A DNA stretch of 64,000 nucleotides from Prochlorococcus sp. AG-686-J21 (GTDB taxonomy: Bacteria; Cyanobacteriota; Cyanobacteriia; PCC-6307; Cyanobiaceae). Each line of letters begins with the position of its first letter. Positions within the stretch are counted from its first letter, which is position 1. A program made the position numbers and the translations under genes. This document shows positions 39,836 through 48,870 of the stretch, one piece after another. The notes under the pieces are model-generated. The model saw nothing but the letters and a program-made list of their open reading frames with translations, made no database searches and was not told where the DNA came from. The stretch is from the NCBI GenBank assembly GCA_003210285.1, contig QCVS01000003.1, positions 62,001 to 126,000 on the forward strand, read 5' to 3'.

Positions 39836-42109
39836 CTATAACTCTACGGGATTGAGATCTATTGATAAAAACACATTTTTAGGAATTTTTTGCCAAAGAT
39901 TAGACCTGTCAGGCAAAGGAAATTCCGAATTTTCTGGGCCATGTATTAATATTTGCCACCTAAATTTATTACCAACCTTTGAAATTAAACTTGGAGCAGG
40001 ACCAATTACCGTCCACTTATTATCTTTACAAAAACTTATCAAATATTTCGCTAGCTTAGCCGCAGTTATTTCAGTAAGTTCAAAGTTTTCCCCAGAAACT
40101 TTTAAAAGGCATACCTTACAAAAAGGAAATAGTTTTGCATCTTTTCTTAATTTAGAGGTTTCAGATAAAAATCCCTCGTAATTTCTATCTTTGAGATATG
40201 AAAGCACAGGATGACTTGGTTTATACGTTTGAAAGATAACCTTTCCTGATTTTGTAGCTCTACCTGCTCTGCCAGCTAATTGTAGAAATAATTGTAATGA
40301 TTTTTCTTCTGCTGAAATATCTGGGCGGTGAAGAAGTCCATCTGCGGCAATAACCACTGAAAGTGTAACATTAGGGATATCTATACCTTTTGCTAACATT
40401 TGAGTCCCTACAAGAATATCTGCATTTCCATTAGAAAACTTTGAAAGAATATTTCTATGACCATCTTTCCCTGAGGTAGTGTCTCTATCAAAACGAAGTA
40501 CCCTCAGTTCAGGAAATTCATTATTCAAGAACTCTATAACCCTTTGAGTCCCAATACCAAAAGGCTTAAAGGCATTTGATTCACAATCTGGACAAGTGTT
40601 GATGAGTTTTGCTTTATGATCGCACCAGTGACAGCTAAGCCACTTTTTACCTTTTGAGCCTACATGAACAGATAAAGGTACCTCACAATTAGGACAATTT
40701 ATTATAAATCCACAATTTCTACAACTTAGAAAACCGTTATAACCTCTTCTAGGAATCAAAACTATTGCTTGTTCCTGATTCTCTTTAAGCTGAGAAATCA
40801 ATTCTAATAATTCGTCACAAAAGATTTTTGTATTTCCCTTTTTAAATTCACAACGCATATCAATAACTTTAATTTCTGGGATTTCAGTACGAGATATTCT
40901 TTCTTTCATTCTTAGCATCTTTAACTTTTTTTCAAAAACAACTCTTTTCCAAGTCCTCATTGAAGGAGTTGCACTTCCGAAAATTAGCTTTGCTGGATTT
41001 CTTTTTACTCTTTCAAGAGCGACATCTCTCGCATCGTAACAAGGCATTGGGCTATCTTGCTTATATGAAACGTCATGTTCTTCATCCATAATTATTAAGC
41101 CTAAATTCTGAATAGGAAGGAATACTGCTGACCTTGTCCCAATAACTATAAAAGGTTCAGCTCCATCTATTATCTTTTTCCAAACTAAAGTTCTATGTCT
41201 CGAAGAACAATTACTGTGATACTCAAAAACCTCACTTTGAAATCTTTTACTGAATCTATCAATAAGTTGAGGAATCAAGCCAATTTCTGGAGCCAGTATT
41301 AAACAGCTCTTTTTATGTAGTAGTTGATCTTCAGCCATTCTCATATAAACTTCTGTTTTTCCTGAACCTGTTTCTCCCCAGAGCAAACATACATCTCCAG
41401 GTTTCATCTCTTGCATTTCCTTATATACTTTTTTTTGTTCCTGAGTAAGATTTGGTCTTTTTAATTCAATACAATCATTTTTAAAAGAACTTAATTTGGT
41501 ATTAACTATTTTTTTTCTTTTAGTTTTTATTAGTAGTTTTTTAATACACATGGAATTTATAAGTGTTGAATTAAAACCAAACTTTAATAATTCGCTTTGC
41601 CACTTCCCTTTAAGACTCAAAAAATTTATTAATGAAAGTTCTCTCTTAGTTAGGTCATCTTTACTAAATTCCAAAGCTATTTGAGATTCAATCCATATTT
41701 GATATTTAAAGTTTTGAGATAATTTTTTATGTTTACCAATCCATCCGGGTGGGAAAGCTGTTTTAAACATTTTCAAATTACTTACCCGATAAAATAAAGC
41801 TAGAGCTTCCAACCATTCTCTCCACCAATCCTGGATCACTTTTTTTTGGACAATACTTTGTATGGAAAAATATTCAAAATTAGATTCTTCATCAGAATCT
41901 TTTTTATTTTTATCTGTTTTTAAAAAAGGACTTTTAGAAATCGTTAGTCCATTCAAGAGTCTTCCTTTAAGTCTTACTGAAACAATATCTCCAATTTCTA
42001 CTCCGAGATTATTGCCATCTAAATAAGAAAAAGCATTAGTATGACTACCTATATCAAGCAAGACCTCAAACTTAAAGAAGGTATTTGATAAATTATTACT
42101 TGCCGGCAT
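39836..42109 (-). CDS. priA: Primosomal protein N' (PriA helicase)
   Basis: A superfamily 2 helicase of about 757 residues that restarts stalled replication forks. After a diverged N-terminal DNA-binding domain come Walker A (WGETGSGKTEVY), the DEEH box (IIMDEEHD), the zinc-binding cysteines (CRNCGFIINCPNC and CHWCDHK...CPDC) and motifs V-VI (QLAGRAGRA). ATG at 42109 is preferred; a TTG one codon earlier is also possible. Its stop directly abuts that of the opposing DUF3153-like gene. Confidence 0.95.
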   Translation of the reverse strand: MPASNNLSNTFFKFEVLLDIGSHTNAFSYLDGNNLGVEIGDIVSVRLKGRLLNGLTISKSPFLKTDKNKKDSDEESNFEYFSIQSIVQKKVIQDWWREWLEALALFYRVSNLKMFKTAFPPGWIGKHKKLSQNFKYQIWIESQIALEFSKDDLTKRELSLINFLSLKGKWQSELLKFGFNSTLINSMCIKKLLIKTKRKKIVNTKLSSFKNDCIELKRPNLTQEQKKVYKEMQEMKPGDVCLLWGETGSGKTEVYMRMAEDQLLHKKSCLILAPEIGLIPQLIDRFSKRFQSEVFEYHSNCSSRHRTLVWKKIIDGAEPFIVIGTRSAVFLPIQNLGLIIMDEEHDVSYKQDSPMPCYDARDVALERVKRNPAKLIFGSATPSMRTWKRVVFEKKLKMLRMKERISRTEIPEIKVIDMRCEFKKGNTKIFCDELLELISQLKENQEQAIVLIPRRGYNGFLSCRNCGFIINCPNCEVPLSVHVGSKGKKWLSCHWCDHKAKLINTCPDCESNAFKPFGIGTQRVIEFLNNEFPELRVLRFDRDTTSGKDGHRNILSKFSNGNADILVGTQMLAKGIDIPNVTLSVVIAADGLLHRPDISAEEKSLQLFLQLAGRAGRATKSGKVIFQTYKPSHPVLSYLKDRNYEGFLSETSKLRKDAKLFPFCKVCLLKVSGENFELTEITAAKLAKYLISFCKDNKWTVIGPAPSLISKVGNKFRWQILIHGPENSEFPLPDRSNLWQKIPKNVFLSIDLNPVEL

Positions 42110-42194
42110 CAAAACTTTTTCTTAGTATTGGATTGTTGAACATTACACAAAGTGCTTTTGCACCTTGTAAGTATCCTGTTTTTAAGGGAGACAT
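42096..42194 (-). CDS. Possible 32-residue peptide overlapping priA start
   Basis: A short frame from ATG at 42194 to TAA at 42096, with translation starting MSPLKTGYLQGAKALCVMFN. It overlaps the first codons of priA in another frame. The frame stays open further upstream without a standard start, adding some 20 plausible residues. The composition looks protein-like, but no family is recognised. It could be a leader peptide or chance. Confidence 0.25.
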   Translation of the reverse strand: MSPLKTGYLQGAKALCVMFNNPILRKSFDAGK

Positions 42195-42427
42195 GAAGCT
42201 CTGATCATTGAATGAAAATTCAAAAATTGATCTGCCAGTCTGAGAAATCCTAAGACTTTTTACTTTAGGTAATCTATAACATTATTTAAATATTTCAACA
42301 ATTAAAAAAAAACTTTATCTAATCACAATTTTTGTGAGTTAGTTCTTTTAATCTTTAAGGCAACCTTTTACTACTAAATGTATAAAAACGTCTTAAACAA
42401 AATTTTACCTAGTTAAATTCACCGTAG

Positions 42428-42434
42428 AAAGGAG
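42428..42434 (+). promoter_or_regulatory. Strong ribosome binding site of the sigma factor gene
   Basis: AAAGGAG stands six bases before the ATG at 42441. Such a near-perfect Shine-Dalgarno match is uncommon in this window, where many genes have none, and it fixes the start of the sigma factor. Confidence 0.8.
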
Positions 42435-42440
42435 TCCACC

Positions 42441-43631
42441 ATGAGTCCAGCTGTAACAGAATCAAAAAATTCTAATCCTAGTTCCAAGAAAAAAATTAAT
42501 AAAAAAATTGATTCAAATTCTAATAACAGTCGAGAAGAAGAAAGTATCAAGAGTCAAGATTCTATTCAAAACTCTCAACAAAAGCCTGTTATTGATAAGG
42601 GAAGTATTGAAAATAATGATGAATTCATTAGCTCTGATGAAGAGGCTAAAGCTGTTGGGAACGTAAAGCTTGGACCAAAAGGAATTTATACAGAAGATTC
42701 TATAAGAGTTTATCTTCAGGAAATTGGAAGAATTAGATTATTAAGACCTGATGAAGAAATTGAACTTGCTAGAAAAATAGCTGATCTACTCCAACTTGAA
42801 GAGTTAGCGACACAATTCGAATCTGAGAAGGGGAATTTCCCTTCAGTTAGAGAATGGGCTGAATTAACAGATATGCCTCTTTCTAAATTCAGAAGAAGAC
42901 TTCTCTTAGGGAGAAGAGCTAAAGAGAAGATGGTTCAATCTAATTTAAGATTAGTTGTCTCTATTGCTAAGAAATATATGAATAGAGGGCTATCTTTTCA
43001 AGATTTAATACAAGAAGGAAGCTTAGGTTTAATAAGGGCTGCAGAAAAATTTGACCATGAAAAAGGTTATAAATTTTCTACTTACGCCACTTGGTGGATT
43101 CGTCAAGCGATAACACGCGCGATAGCAGATCAAAGTAGAACTATCAGATTACCCGTTCACTTATATGAAACAATTTCTAGAATAAAAAAAACAACGAAAG
43201 TTCTTAGTCAAGAATTTGGGAGAAAGCCTAGCGAAGAAGAAATAGCTGAGAGTATGGAAATGACAATTGAAAAATTAAGATTTATAGCTAAAAGTGCTCA
43301 ACTTCCAATTTCGCTAGAGACGCCGATAGGGAAAGAAGAGGATTCAAGGCTTGGAGACTTTATAGAGGCTGATATTGAGAATCCAGAACAAGATGTATCT
43401 AAAACTTTATTGAGAGAAGATTTAGAAGGAGTTTTGGCGACTCTAAGTCCAAGAGAAAGGGATGTTCTCAGACTGCGATATGGAATAGATGATGGAAGGA
43501 TGAAAACTCTTGAAGAGATAGGACAAATTTTTGATGTTACAAGAGAAAGAATTAGACAAATAGAAGCAAAAGCTCTTAGAAAGCTAAGACATCCAAACAG
43601 AAATGGGGTTTTAAAGGAATATATTAAATAA
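42441..43631 (+). CDS. rpoD: RNA polymerase sigma-70 factor, probably the principal one
   Basis: A 396-residue sigma factor. The first 85 residues are Ser/Asn/Lys-rich and disordered. Region 1.2 begins at about 91 ([13 protein letters not shown]). Region 2 holds [26 protein letters not shown]-like core binding and the -10 recognition [11 protein letters not shown]. Region 4 ends with the helix-turn-helix [20 protein letters not shown]. Position beside hemC and priA matches the primary SigA locus as I remember it for Prochlorococcus. A group 2 factor cannot be excluded from sequence alone. Confidence 0.92.
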   Translation: MSPAVTESKNSNPSSKKKINKKIDSNSNNSREEESIKSQDSIQNSQQKPVIDKGSIENNDEFISSDEEAKAVGNVKLGPKGIYTEDSIRVYLQEIGRIRLLRPDEEIELARKIADLLQLEELATQFESEKGNFPSVREWAELTDMPLSKFRRRLLLGRRAKEKMVQSNLRLVVSIAKKYMNRGLSFQDLIQEGSLGLIRAAEKFDHEKGYKFSTYATWWIRQAITRAIADQSRTIRLPVHLYETISRIKKTTKVLSQEFGRKPSEEEIAESMEMTIEKLRFIAKSAQLPISLETPIGKEEDSRLGDFIEADIENPEQDVSKTLLREDLEGVLATLSPRERDVLRLRYGIDDGRMKTLEEIGQIFDVTRERIRQIEAKALRKLRHPNRNGVLKEYIK

Positions 43632-43725
43632 AAAAGTTAAATATAATTTTTCGGCTTTGAAAAGTTAGCAAATATTAGTTTAAAATAAATGCGGCTTTAT
43701 CTTAAACTAATCAAACCAATATTTA

Positions 43726-44676
43726 ATGACTAAATTTAAATTAAAGATAGCTAGTAGAAGAAGTAAATTAGCTATGGTTCAAACACTATGGGTTAAAGAG
43801 CAATTAGAAAAAAATATTCCTGACTTGGAAGTATCGATAGAGGCCATGGCAACTCAAGGTGACAAAATTCTGGATGTCGCCTTAGCCAAAATAGGAGATA
43901 AAGGACTTTTCACAAAAGAATTAGAAGCTCAAATGCTTGTGGGACATGCAGATATTGCAGTACATTCACTGAAAGATTTACCTACTAATTTACCTGATGG
44001 ACTCACATTAGGATGTATCACAAAAAGAGAAGACCCTTCAGATGCTTTAGTAGTTAACAAAAAAAATAAAATTTATCAATTAGAAAGTTTACCTCCTGGT
44101 TCAATCGTTGGAACAAGTTCCTTAAGGAGACTTGCTCAATTAAGATATAAATTTCCGCATCTTGATTTCAAAGATATTAGGGGTAACGTTATTACGAGAA
44201 TAGAAAAGCTTGATTCAGGAGATTTTGACTGTATTATTCTGGCTGCAGCGGGTTTAAAAAGATTAGGATTTGAATCAAGAATTCACCAAATTATTCCTAA
44301 TGAGATTTCCCTCCATGCCGTTGGCCAAGGTGCTTTAGGAATTGAATGTAAATCTGATGATAAAGAAGTTCTCAAAATTATAAGTGTCCTAGAAGATAAG
44401 GTCTCGAGCCAAAGATGTTTAGCCGAAAGATCTTTTTTAAGAGAACTTGAAGGGGGATGTCAAGTTCCTATAGGAGTTAATAGTAGTATTCAAAATGATG
44501 AAATAGCCCTAATAGGAATGGTCGCTTCTATTGATGGGAAAAGACTTATTAAAGATGAATCGATAGGAAATATTAAATATCCAGAGGAAGTTGGTAAGAA
44601 ATTAGCTGAAAAGCTAAAACTACAGGGGGCTGATAAAATTCTTTCGGAAATATTTGAACAATTTAGAGAGAAATAA
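43726..44676 (+). CDS. hemC: Porphobilinogen deaminase
   Basis: A 316-residue enzyme that links four porphobilinogens into hydroxymethylbilane. The dipyrromethane cofactor is bound by Cys245 in [35 protein letters not shown] and [11 protein letters not shown] are the arginine-rich substrate segments. With hemL, hemH, gltX and por it is one of several tetrapyrrole genes in the window, though they are dispersed. It converges on the second pyrophosphatase gene with seven bases between. Confidence 0.97.
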   Translation: MTKFKLKIASRRSKLAMVQTLWVKEQLEKNIPDLEVSIEAMATQGDKILDVALAKIGDKGLFTKELEAQMLVGHADIAVHSLKDLPTNLPDGLTLGCITKREDPSDALVVNKKNKIYQLESLPPGSIVGTSSLRRLAQLRYKFPHLDFKDIRGNVITRIEKLDSGDFDCIILAAAGLKRLGFESRIHQIIPNEISLHAVGQGALGIECKSDDKEVLKIISVLEDKVSSQRCLAERSFLRELEGGCQVPIGVNSSIQNDEIALIGMVASIDGKRLIKDESIGNIKYPEEVGKKLAEKLKLQGADKILSEIFEQFREK

Positions 44677-44683
44677 TATTTTT

Positions 44684-45274
44684 TTAATCAACTAATTTTG
44701 GTTCAATTTCTTTTTGGTATCTAGATTCACAATCTTGAATTACTTTTACAGCTTCTTCAATTCCGTAAAAGCCATTAACAGTACATGTCCCTAGTTTTTT
44801 TAGATCTTTATAATGTTCCCAATAATACTTGGTCTCGTTAAGCCAATGTTCCCCAAGATCCTCAAAAGTATGAATATGATCCATTCTCTTATCATCTGAT
44901 AGGACAGCAATTACTTTGTCATCAACTTCTCCTCCATCATCAAATTTCATCACTCCAATTATCCTTGACTCAACGATTGAACCTGGCACTAGTGGTTCTG
45001 TCACACCAACTATTTCAATATCAAGAGGATCACCATCCTCATCCCAAGTTCTTGGAATACATCCATAAGCGAAAGGATATGCGAGTGATGAATAACCAAC
45101 TCTATCAAGTTTCAAATGTCCAGTTTCAGTAATTAACTCATACTTATTTATAGTATTAGAGTTTAACTCGACAATTGTATTAACGACTGATTTTGTATTG
45201 TCTGTAAAAGCATCTAAAATATGCAATAAATTCGGAGTAACTCTACTTGGAGGTTGATTAAGGTTTGCCATCAA
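44684..45274 (-). CDS. ppa: Inorganic pyrophosphatase (family I, intact active site)
   Basis: A 196-residue soluble pyrophosphatase that drives biosynthesis by removing PPi. All main active-site residues can be aligned: NKYE near 44-46, Arg58, Asp80/Asp82/Asp85 (DEDGDPLD), Asp113, Asp118 and Lys120, and Tyr-Lys in HYKDLKK. The N-terminus is about 30 residues longer than in E. coli. This contrasts with the homologue at 29410-29958, which has two substituted positions. Confidence 0.95.
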   Translation of the reverse strand: MMANLNQPPSRVTPNLLHILDAFTDNTKSVVNTIVELNSNTINKYELITETGHLKLDRVGYSSLAYPFAYGCIPRTWDEDGDPLDIEIVGVTEPLVPGSIVESRIIGVMKFDDGGEVDDKVIAVLSDDKRMDHIHTFEDLGEHWLNETKYYWEHYKDLKKLGTCTVNGFYGIEEAVKVIQDCESRYQKEIEPKLVD

Positions 45275-45333
45275 AAATTATTTTTTATTTATCTTACATC
45301 TTTACACTCAATCAAATTCTAAATCGTAAATTT

Positions 45334-46839
45334 TTAACAGAAATCTTTTATTTTCGATCTCAAATGATTAACAAAGTATTTTGAAGTTAGTTCTTCTCCA
45401 GTGACATTTCTCACAAGTTTCATAGAGTTAACAGATCTTCCATAGCTGTGAATATTATTTTTTAACCATAAAATTATTTTTTCATATTCTCCATCTTCAA
45501 CTAAATTATCAATTAATCCTATTTCCTTTTCCATTTGTGAAGTGATTTGTGCACTTATAAGATGACCTAACAAGTATGAAGGGAAATATCCAAAGGCTCC
45601 TTCACTCCAATGAACATCTTGCAAACAACCTTCAGCATCATTCGATGGTCTAACTCCTAACAGTTCCTCATATCTTTTATTCCATTCTGATGGAACATCT
45701 TTCGCTTCTAGATCTCCTTCAATTAAATCTATTTCAAGTTCAGTTCTAATTAAAATATGCAACCCATAGCTTAATTCATCTGCTTCAACTCTATTTAAGC
45801 CTGCTTTCAAATGGTTAATAGATTTCCAAAGTTCTAAATGGTTATTTAAAGAACAACCCTCAGAAACAAAATGTTTGAAAAACCTTTTAGAAAAAGATTT
45901 TGATTTAACTATCCTATTTTCCCAAAATAAAGATTGGCTTTCATGAACACCCATTGATGTTGCTTGACCCAAAGGCCAAGCAAACCATTGATGACTCTGC
46001 GATGGCAACCCCTGCTCATAAATCGAATGTCCCCACTCATGCGCAGTAGCTAGAAAACTCGATAAGGGTTCCCCTTCTACAACTCTAGTAGTAATCCTAT
46101 AATCTTCGGGGCCTAAAGTAATAGAAAAAGGATGGGGAGATTTTGCAACAACCACTAAATCTTCATCTCTACCAAACTCATCAAGTAATTTAGAACATAA
46201 ATTTTGCTGAGATTTAGGACTTAAATCCCAGTGATATTTTTCTGATTTTTTGAGATCACTTATTAAAGATGGAATAGTTTCTTTAAGTGGCTGAAAAATT
46301 TTATTTAACCACTCCATAGTTAAATCAGGCTCAAAAGGCTGAGCTAAAGTTTCCCAAGGTGTGTTTTTCTCTGATATTTGTTTTGCCTCTTCAATACGTA
46401 ATTTGATCAACTTTTTAAAAATTGGTAAGAAAATCTCAAAATCTGATTTTCTTTTAGCTTCTTGCCAACTTTCATAACCTTTTGATTTAGCTTTAGCAAG
46501 TGCTTCAACTAATTTAGGATCTAAATTTTTTTGCCTATTAAATTCCTTGATTAATAATTCAATGTTTCTTTTTTTACTTTGAATAATTTCTTGACTTAAT
46601 GATTTTTCTAAGCCACCTCGAAACTCATCCTGAGCGGCTTTAATTAAATCTGAAAACTCTTCAGAGGAATTTCTTTTATGCAGTATTTTCGCGATATACG
46701 TAAGTTGTTCAGATCTCCAAGACGCTCCTTTCTTGGGCATACCCGTATTTTGATCCCAATAAAGAGTGCTCTGTATTGAACCTAATATTTGAGTTTCTTT
46801 TAAATAAGCTCCAAGCTTATTCCATTCTTTTTCAGCCAA
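45334..46839 (-). CDS. M32 metallocarboxypeptidase
   Basis: A 501-residue carboxypeptidase Taq-type protein. The zinc motif HEWGHSIYEQGL and the following VHESQSLFWEN provide the metal ligands, with the DELSYGLHI and GYFPSYLLG segments also conserved. Such enzymes remove C-terminal residues and act in peptide turnover. The length is normal. It has its own transcription unit, divergent from yjbQ across about 110 bases. Confidence 0.95.
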   Translation of the reverse strand: MAEKEWNKLGAYLKETQILGSIQSTLYWDQNTGMPKKGASWRSEQLTYIAKILHKRNSSEEFSDLIKAAQDEFRGGLEKSLSQEIIQSKKRNIELLIKEFNRQKNLDPKLVEALAKAKSKGYESWQEAKRKSDFEIFLPIFKKLIKLRIEEAKQISEKNTPWETLAQPFEPDLTMEWLNKIFQPLKETIPSLISDLKKSEKYHWDLSPKSQQNLCSKLLDEFGRDEDLVVVAKSPHPFSITLGPEDYRITTRVVEGEPLSSFLATAHEWGHSIYEQGLPSQSHQWFAWPLGQATSMGVHESQSLFWENRIVKSKSFSKRFFKHFVSEGCSLNNHLELWKSINHLKAGLNRVEADELSYGLHILIRTELEIDLIEGDLEAKDVPSEWNKRYEELLGVRPSNDAEGCLQDVHWSEGAFGYFPSYLLGHLISAQITSQMEKEIGLIDNLVEDGEYEKIILWLKNNIHSYGRSVNSMKLVRNVTGEELTSKYFVNHLRSKIKDFC

Positions 46840-46949
46840 AAATATTTAACTTAATTATTTATTATTTTAAGACAAAAATATTGTACTAAGTATAAAATTA
46901 TCAAACTATATTCATAATAGGATATTGATTATTAGGACTTTAAATATTT

Positions 46950-47435
46950 ATGGAACAAATTTTCTCAAAATTAAACTTTATAACCAAAGGAGAAGGTTTT
47001 ACTGATATTACTGATGATTTAAATTTATTCATACAAAAAAATAATTTTGATTCAGGAATTTTTTGCTTAACCTCACTACACACAAGTTGTAGTTTGACTA
47101 TTAATGAAAATGCAGATCCAAATGTTCTTAAAGACCTAGAAAAGTACATTAAATCTATAGTTCCTTACAACTGCTATACCTCTTTATCAAAAGCAAGAGA
47201 GGAGATTTATTATGAACATTTTCAAGAAGGAGAGGACGATATGCCAGCTCATATTAAAACTGCATTAACAAATACTAATTTGTCTTTAAGCTTTCAAAAA
47301 GGGAGGCTCATACTTGGCACTTGGCAAGCAATTTATTTATGGGAACATCGATTTAGTACAAAAAAAAGAAGTATAAGTGTTCATATTATTGGGGAAAAAA
47401 GTTCAAGTATCTATAATGGTAATCAACCACAATAA
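46950..47435 (+). CDS. yjbQ: YjbQ/UPF0047 family protein
   Basis: A 161-residue protein (usual size about 140) with TSLHTSCSLTINENADPNV and DDMPAHIKTAL, the signatures of the YjbQ fold. It is a small trimeric protein with a metal-binding His cluster, reported to have weak thiamine-phosphate synthase activity; its real role is unclear. It stands six bases before the carbinolamine dehydratase gene, so the two are probably co-transcribed with the CobW GTPase gene that follows. Confidence 0.88.
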   Translation: MEQIFSKLNFITKGEGFTDITDDLNLFIQKNNFDSGIFCLTSLHTSCSLTINENADPNVLKDLEKYIKSIVPYNCYTSLSKAREEIYYEHFQEGEDDMPAHIKTALTNTNLSLSFQKGRLILGTWQAIYLWEHRFSTKKRSISVHIIGEKSSSIYNGNQPQ

Positions 47436-47441
47436 ATATTT

Positions 47442-47732
47442 ATGAAACCATACCTTTTACAAAATGAGGAATTAAAAGAACTATCTGTAAAAATAAGAGG
47501 ATGGGGAATTATGAAAAATCATATTGAAAGAGAATTTAATTTTAGTAATTTTATAGAAGCCTTCTCATTTATGACAAAGATTGCCTTAATTTGCGAAAAA
47601 TATGATCATCATCCCAACTGGGAAAATGTCTATTCAAAAGTAATAATTAGACTAAGTACTCATGATCTTGGAGGTATTACTAATTTAGATCAAACAATAG
47701 CATCAGAAATTAATGATATTTTCGAAAAATAA
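47442..47732 (+). CDS. phhB: Pterin-4a-carbinolamine dehydratase
   Basis: A 96-residue protein of the PCD/DCoH family. The active-site segment KYDHHPNWENVYSKVII has the HHPxW motif with both histidines. The protein regenerates dihydropterin after aromatic hydroxylation, but Prochlorococcus has no evident phenylalanine hydroxylase here, so a role in pterin-cofactor repair or protein assembly is likely. It is part of the run with yjbQ and CobW. Confidence 0.93.
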   Translation: MKPYLLQNEELKELSVKIRGWGIMKNHIEREFNFSNFIEAFSFMTKIALICEKYDHHPNWENVYSKVIIRLSTHDLGGITNLDQTIASEINDIFEK

Positions 47733-47778
47733 TTTACAATTCAATAAACTAAAAAACGTTTAAAAAATAATCATCAAA

Positions 47779-48852
47779 ATGTCAGAAAATTTACTCCCTA
47801 TTACTATTATTAGTGGATTCTTAGGTTCAGGTAAAACTACACTTTTAAATCACATTTTAAAAAATCAAGTTGGTATTAAAACTGCTGTTTTAGTTAATGA
47901 ATTTGGAGAGATAGGAATTGATAATGAATTAATTATAAAAACTGCTGAAGATATGATCGAATTAAATAATGGATGCATTTGTTGCACAATAAACGGAGAG
48001 TTATTGAACACTGTTTCTAAAATATTAGATAGACCTGAAAAAATAGATTATTTAATTGTTGAGACTACTGGACTTGCAGATCCACTCCCTGTAGCAATGA
48101 CTTTTGCCGGGGGTGATCTTAGAGAAAAAGTAAGATTAGATTCGATTATTACTCTTATTGATGCAGATAACTTTGATTTTGATCTAAAGAACTCTAGTGT
48201 TGCATACTCACAAATTTTATATGGCGATATTTTACTACTCAATAAATGTGATTTAGTAACTGATAAACATTTAAAAAAAATAGAAAGCCACATTAATAGT
48301 ATAAAAAAAGAATCAAGAATTTTGAGATCGATTAATAGTGAAGTTGGTTTGCAAACAATAATGAGTGTGGGACTTTTCGAAACAGATACTTTTCAATTTA
48401 AAGAGAAGATGAATAAGAATCAAGATTCACATGATCACTCCTCCCATTCACATGATCACTCTTCCCATTCACATGATCATTCTTCCCATTCACATGATCA
48501 CTCTTCCCATTCACATGATCACTCTTCCCATTCACATGATTTAATTAATAATATTGAAGGATTTACATCTATTTCTTTTGAGACAAATGAACCATTTTCT
48601 TTAAGAAAGTTTCAAAATTTTCTAGATAATCAAATCTCACAAAATGTATTTAGAGCTAAAGGAATTTTATGGTTTATGGAAAGCGAAAGAAAACATGTCT
48701 TTCATTTGTCTGGCAAACGTTTTTCTCTTGATGATTATGAATGGGAAAATGAAAAATCAAACAAAATTGTTTTAATAGGAAAAGAGCTAGATCATCAAAC
48801 TATTAAGAATCAACTTGATTGTTGTAGATATAATTCTAAAGACGAAGCATAA
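47779..48852 (+). CDS. CobW-family metal-chaperone GTPase with His-rich repeat
   Basis: A 357-residue G3E GTPase. The P-loop GFLGSGKTTLLN is at about 12-23, and the CxCC metal-binding motif is in NGCICCTING at about 64-73. LLNKCDLV follows as the guanine-specificity loop. Residues 218-252 consist of five tandem HDHSSHS heptads between the G-domain and the C-terminal CobW_C domain. Such enzymes load zinc, cobalt or other metals onto target proteins; the His loop should bind or store metal. It precedes an iron-type permease by 18 bases. Confidence 0.95.
   Translation: MSENLLPITIISGFLGSGKTTLLNHILKNQVGIKTAVLVNEFGEIGIDNELIIKTAEDMIELNNGCICCTINGELLNTVSKILDRPEKIDYLIVETTGLADPLPVAMTFAGGDLREKVRLDSIITLIDADNFDFDLKNSSVAYSQILYGDILLLNKCDLVTDKHLKKIESHINSIKKESRILRSINSEVGLQTIMSVGLFETDTFQFKEKMNKNQDSHDHSSHSHDHSSHSHDHSSHSHDHSSHSHDHSSHSHDLINNIEGFTSISFETNEPFSLRKFQNFLDNQISQNVFRAKGILWFMESERKHVFHLSGKRFSLDDYEWENEKSNKIVLIGKELDHQTIKNQLDCCRYNSKDEA
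48430..48534 (+). repeat. Five tandem 21-bp units coding HDHSSHS
   Basis: Units begin at 48430, 48451, 48472, 48493 and 48514, and a partial CATGAT follows at 48535-48540. Copies differ by single silent changes (TCC/TCT in the first, CAC/CAT in the third). This identity points to recent expansion by slippage or recombination, so copy number probably varies among strains. Confidence 0.95.
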
Positions 48853-48870
48853 TAAAGTTTTATTTAATAT

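Noticed and set aside
48430-48540. Regular 21-bp repeats that could suggest a CRISPR array
   Set aside because: Units are contiguous without spacers, in frame, and code for HDHSSHS inside a CobW GTPase.
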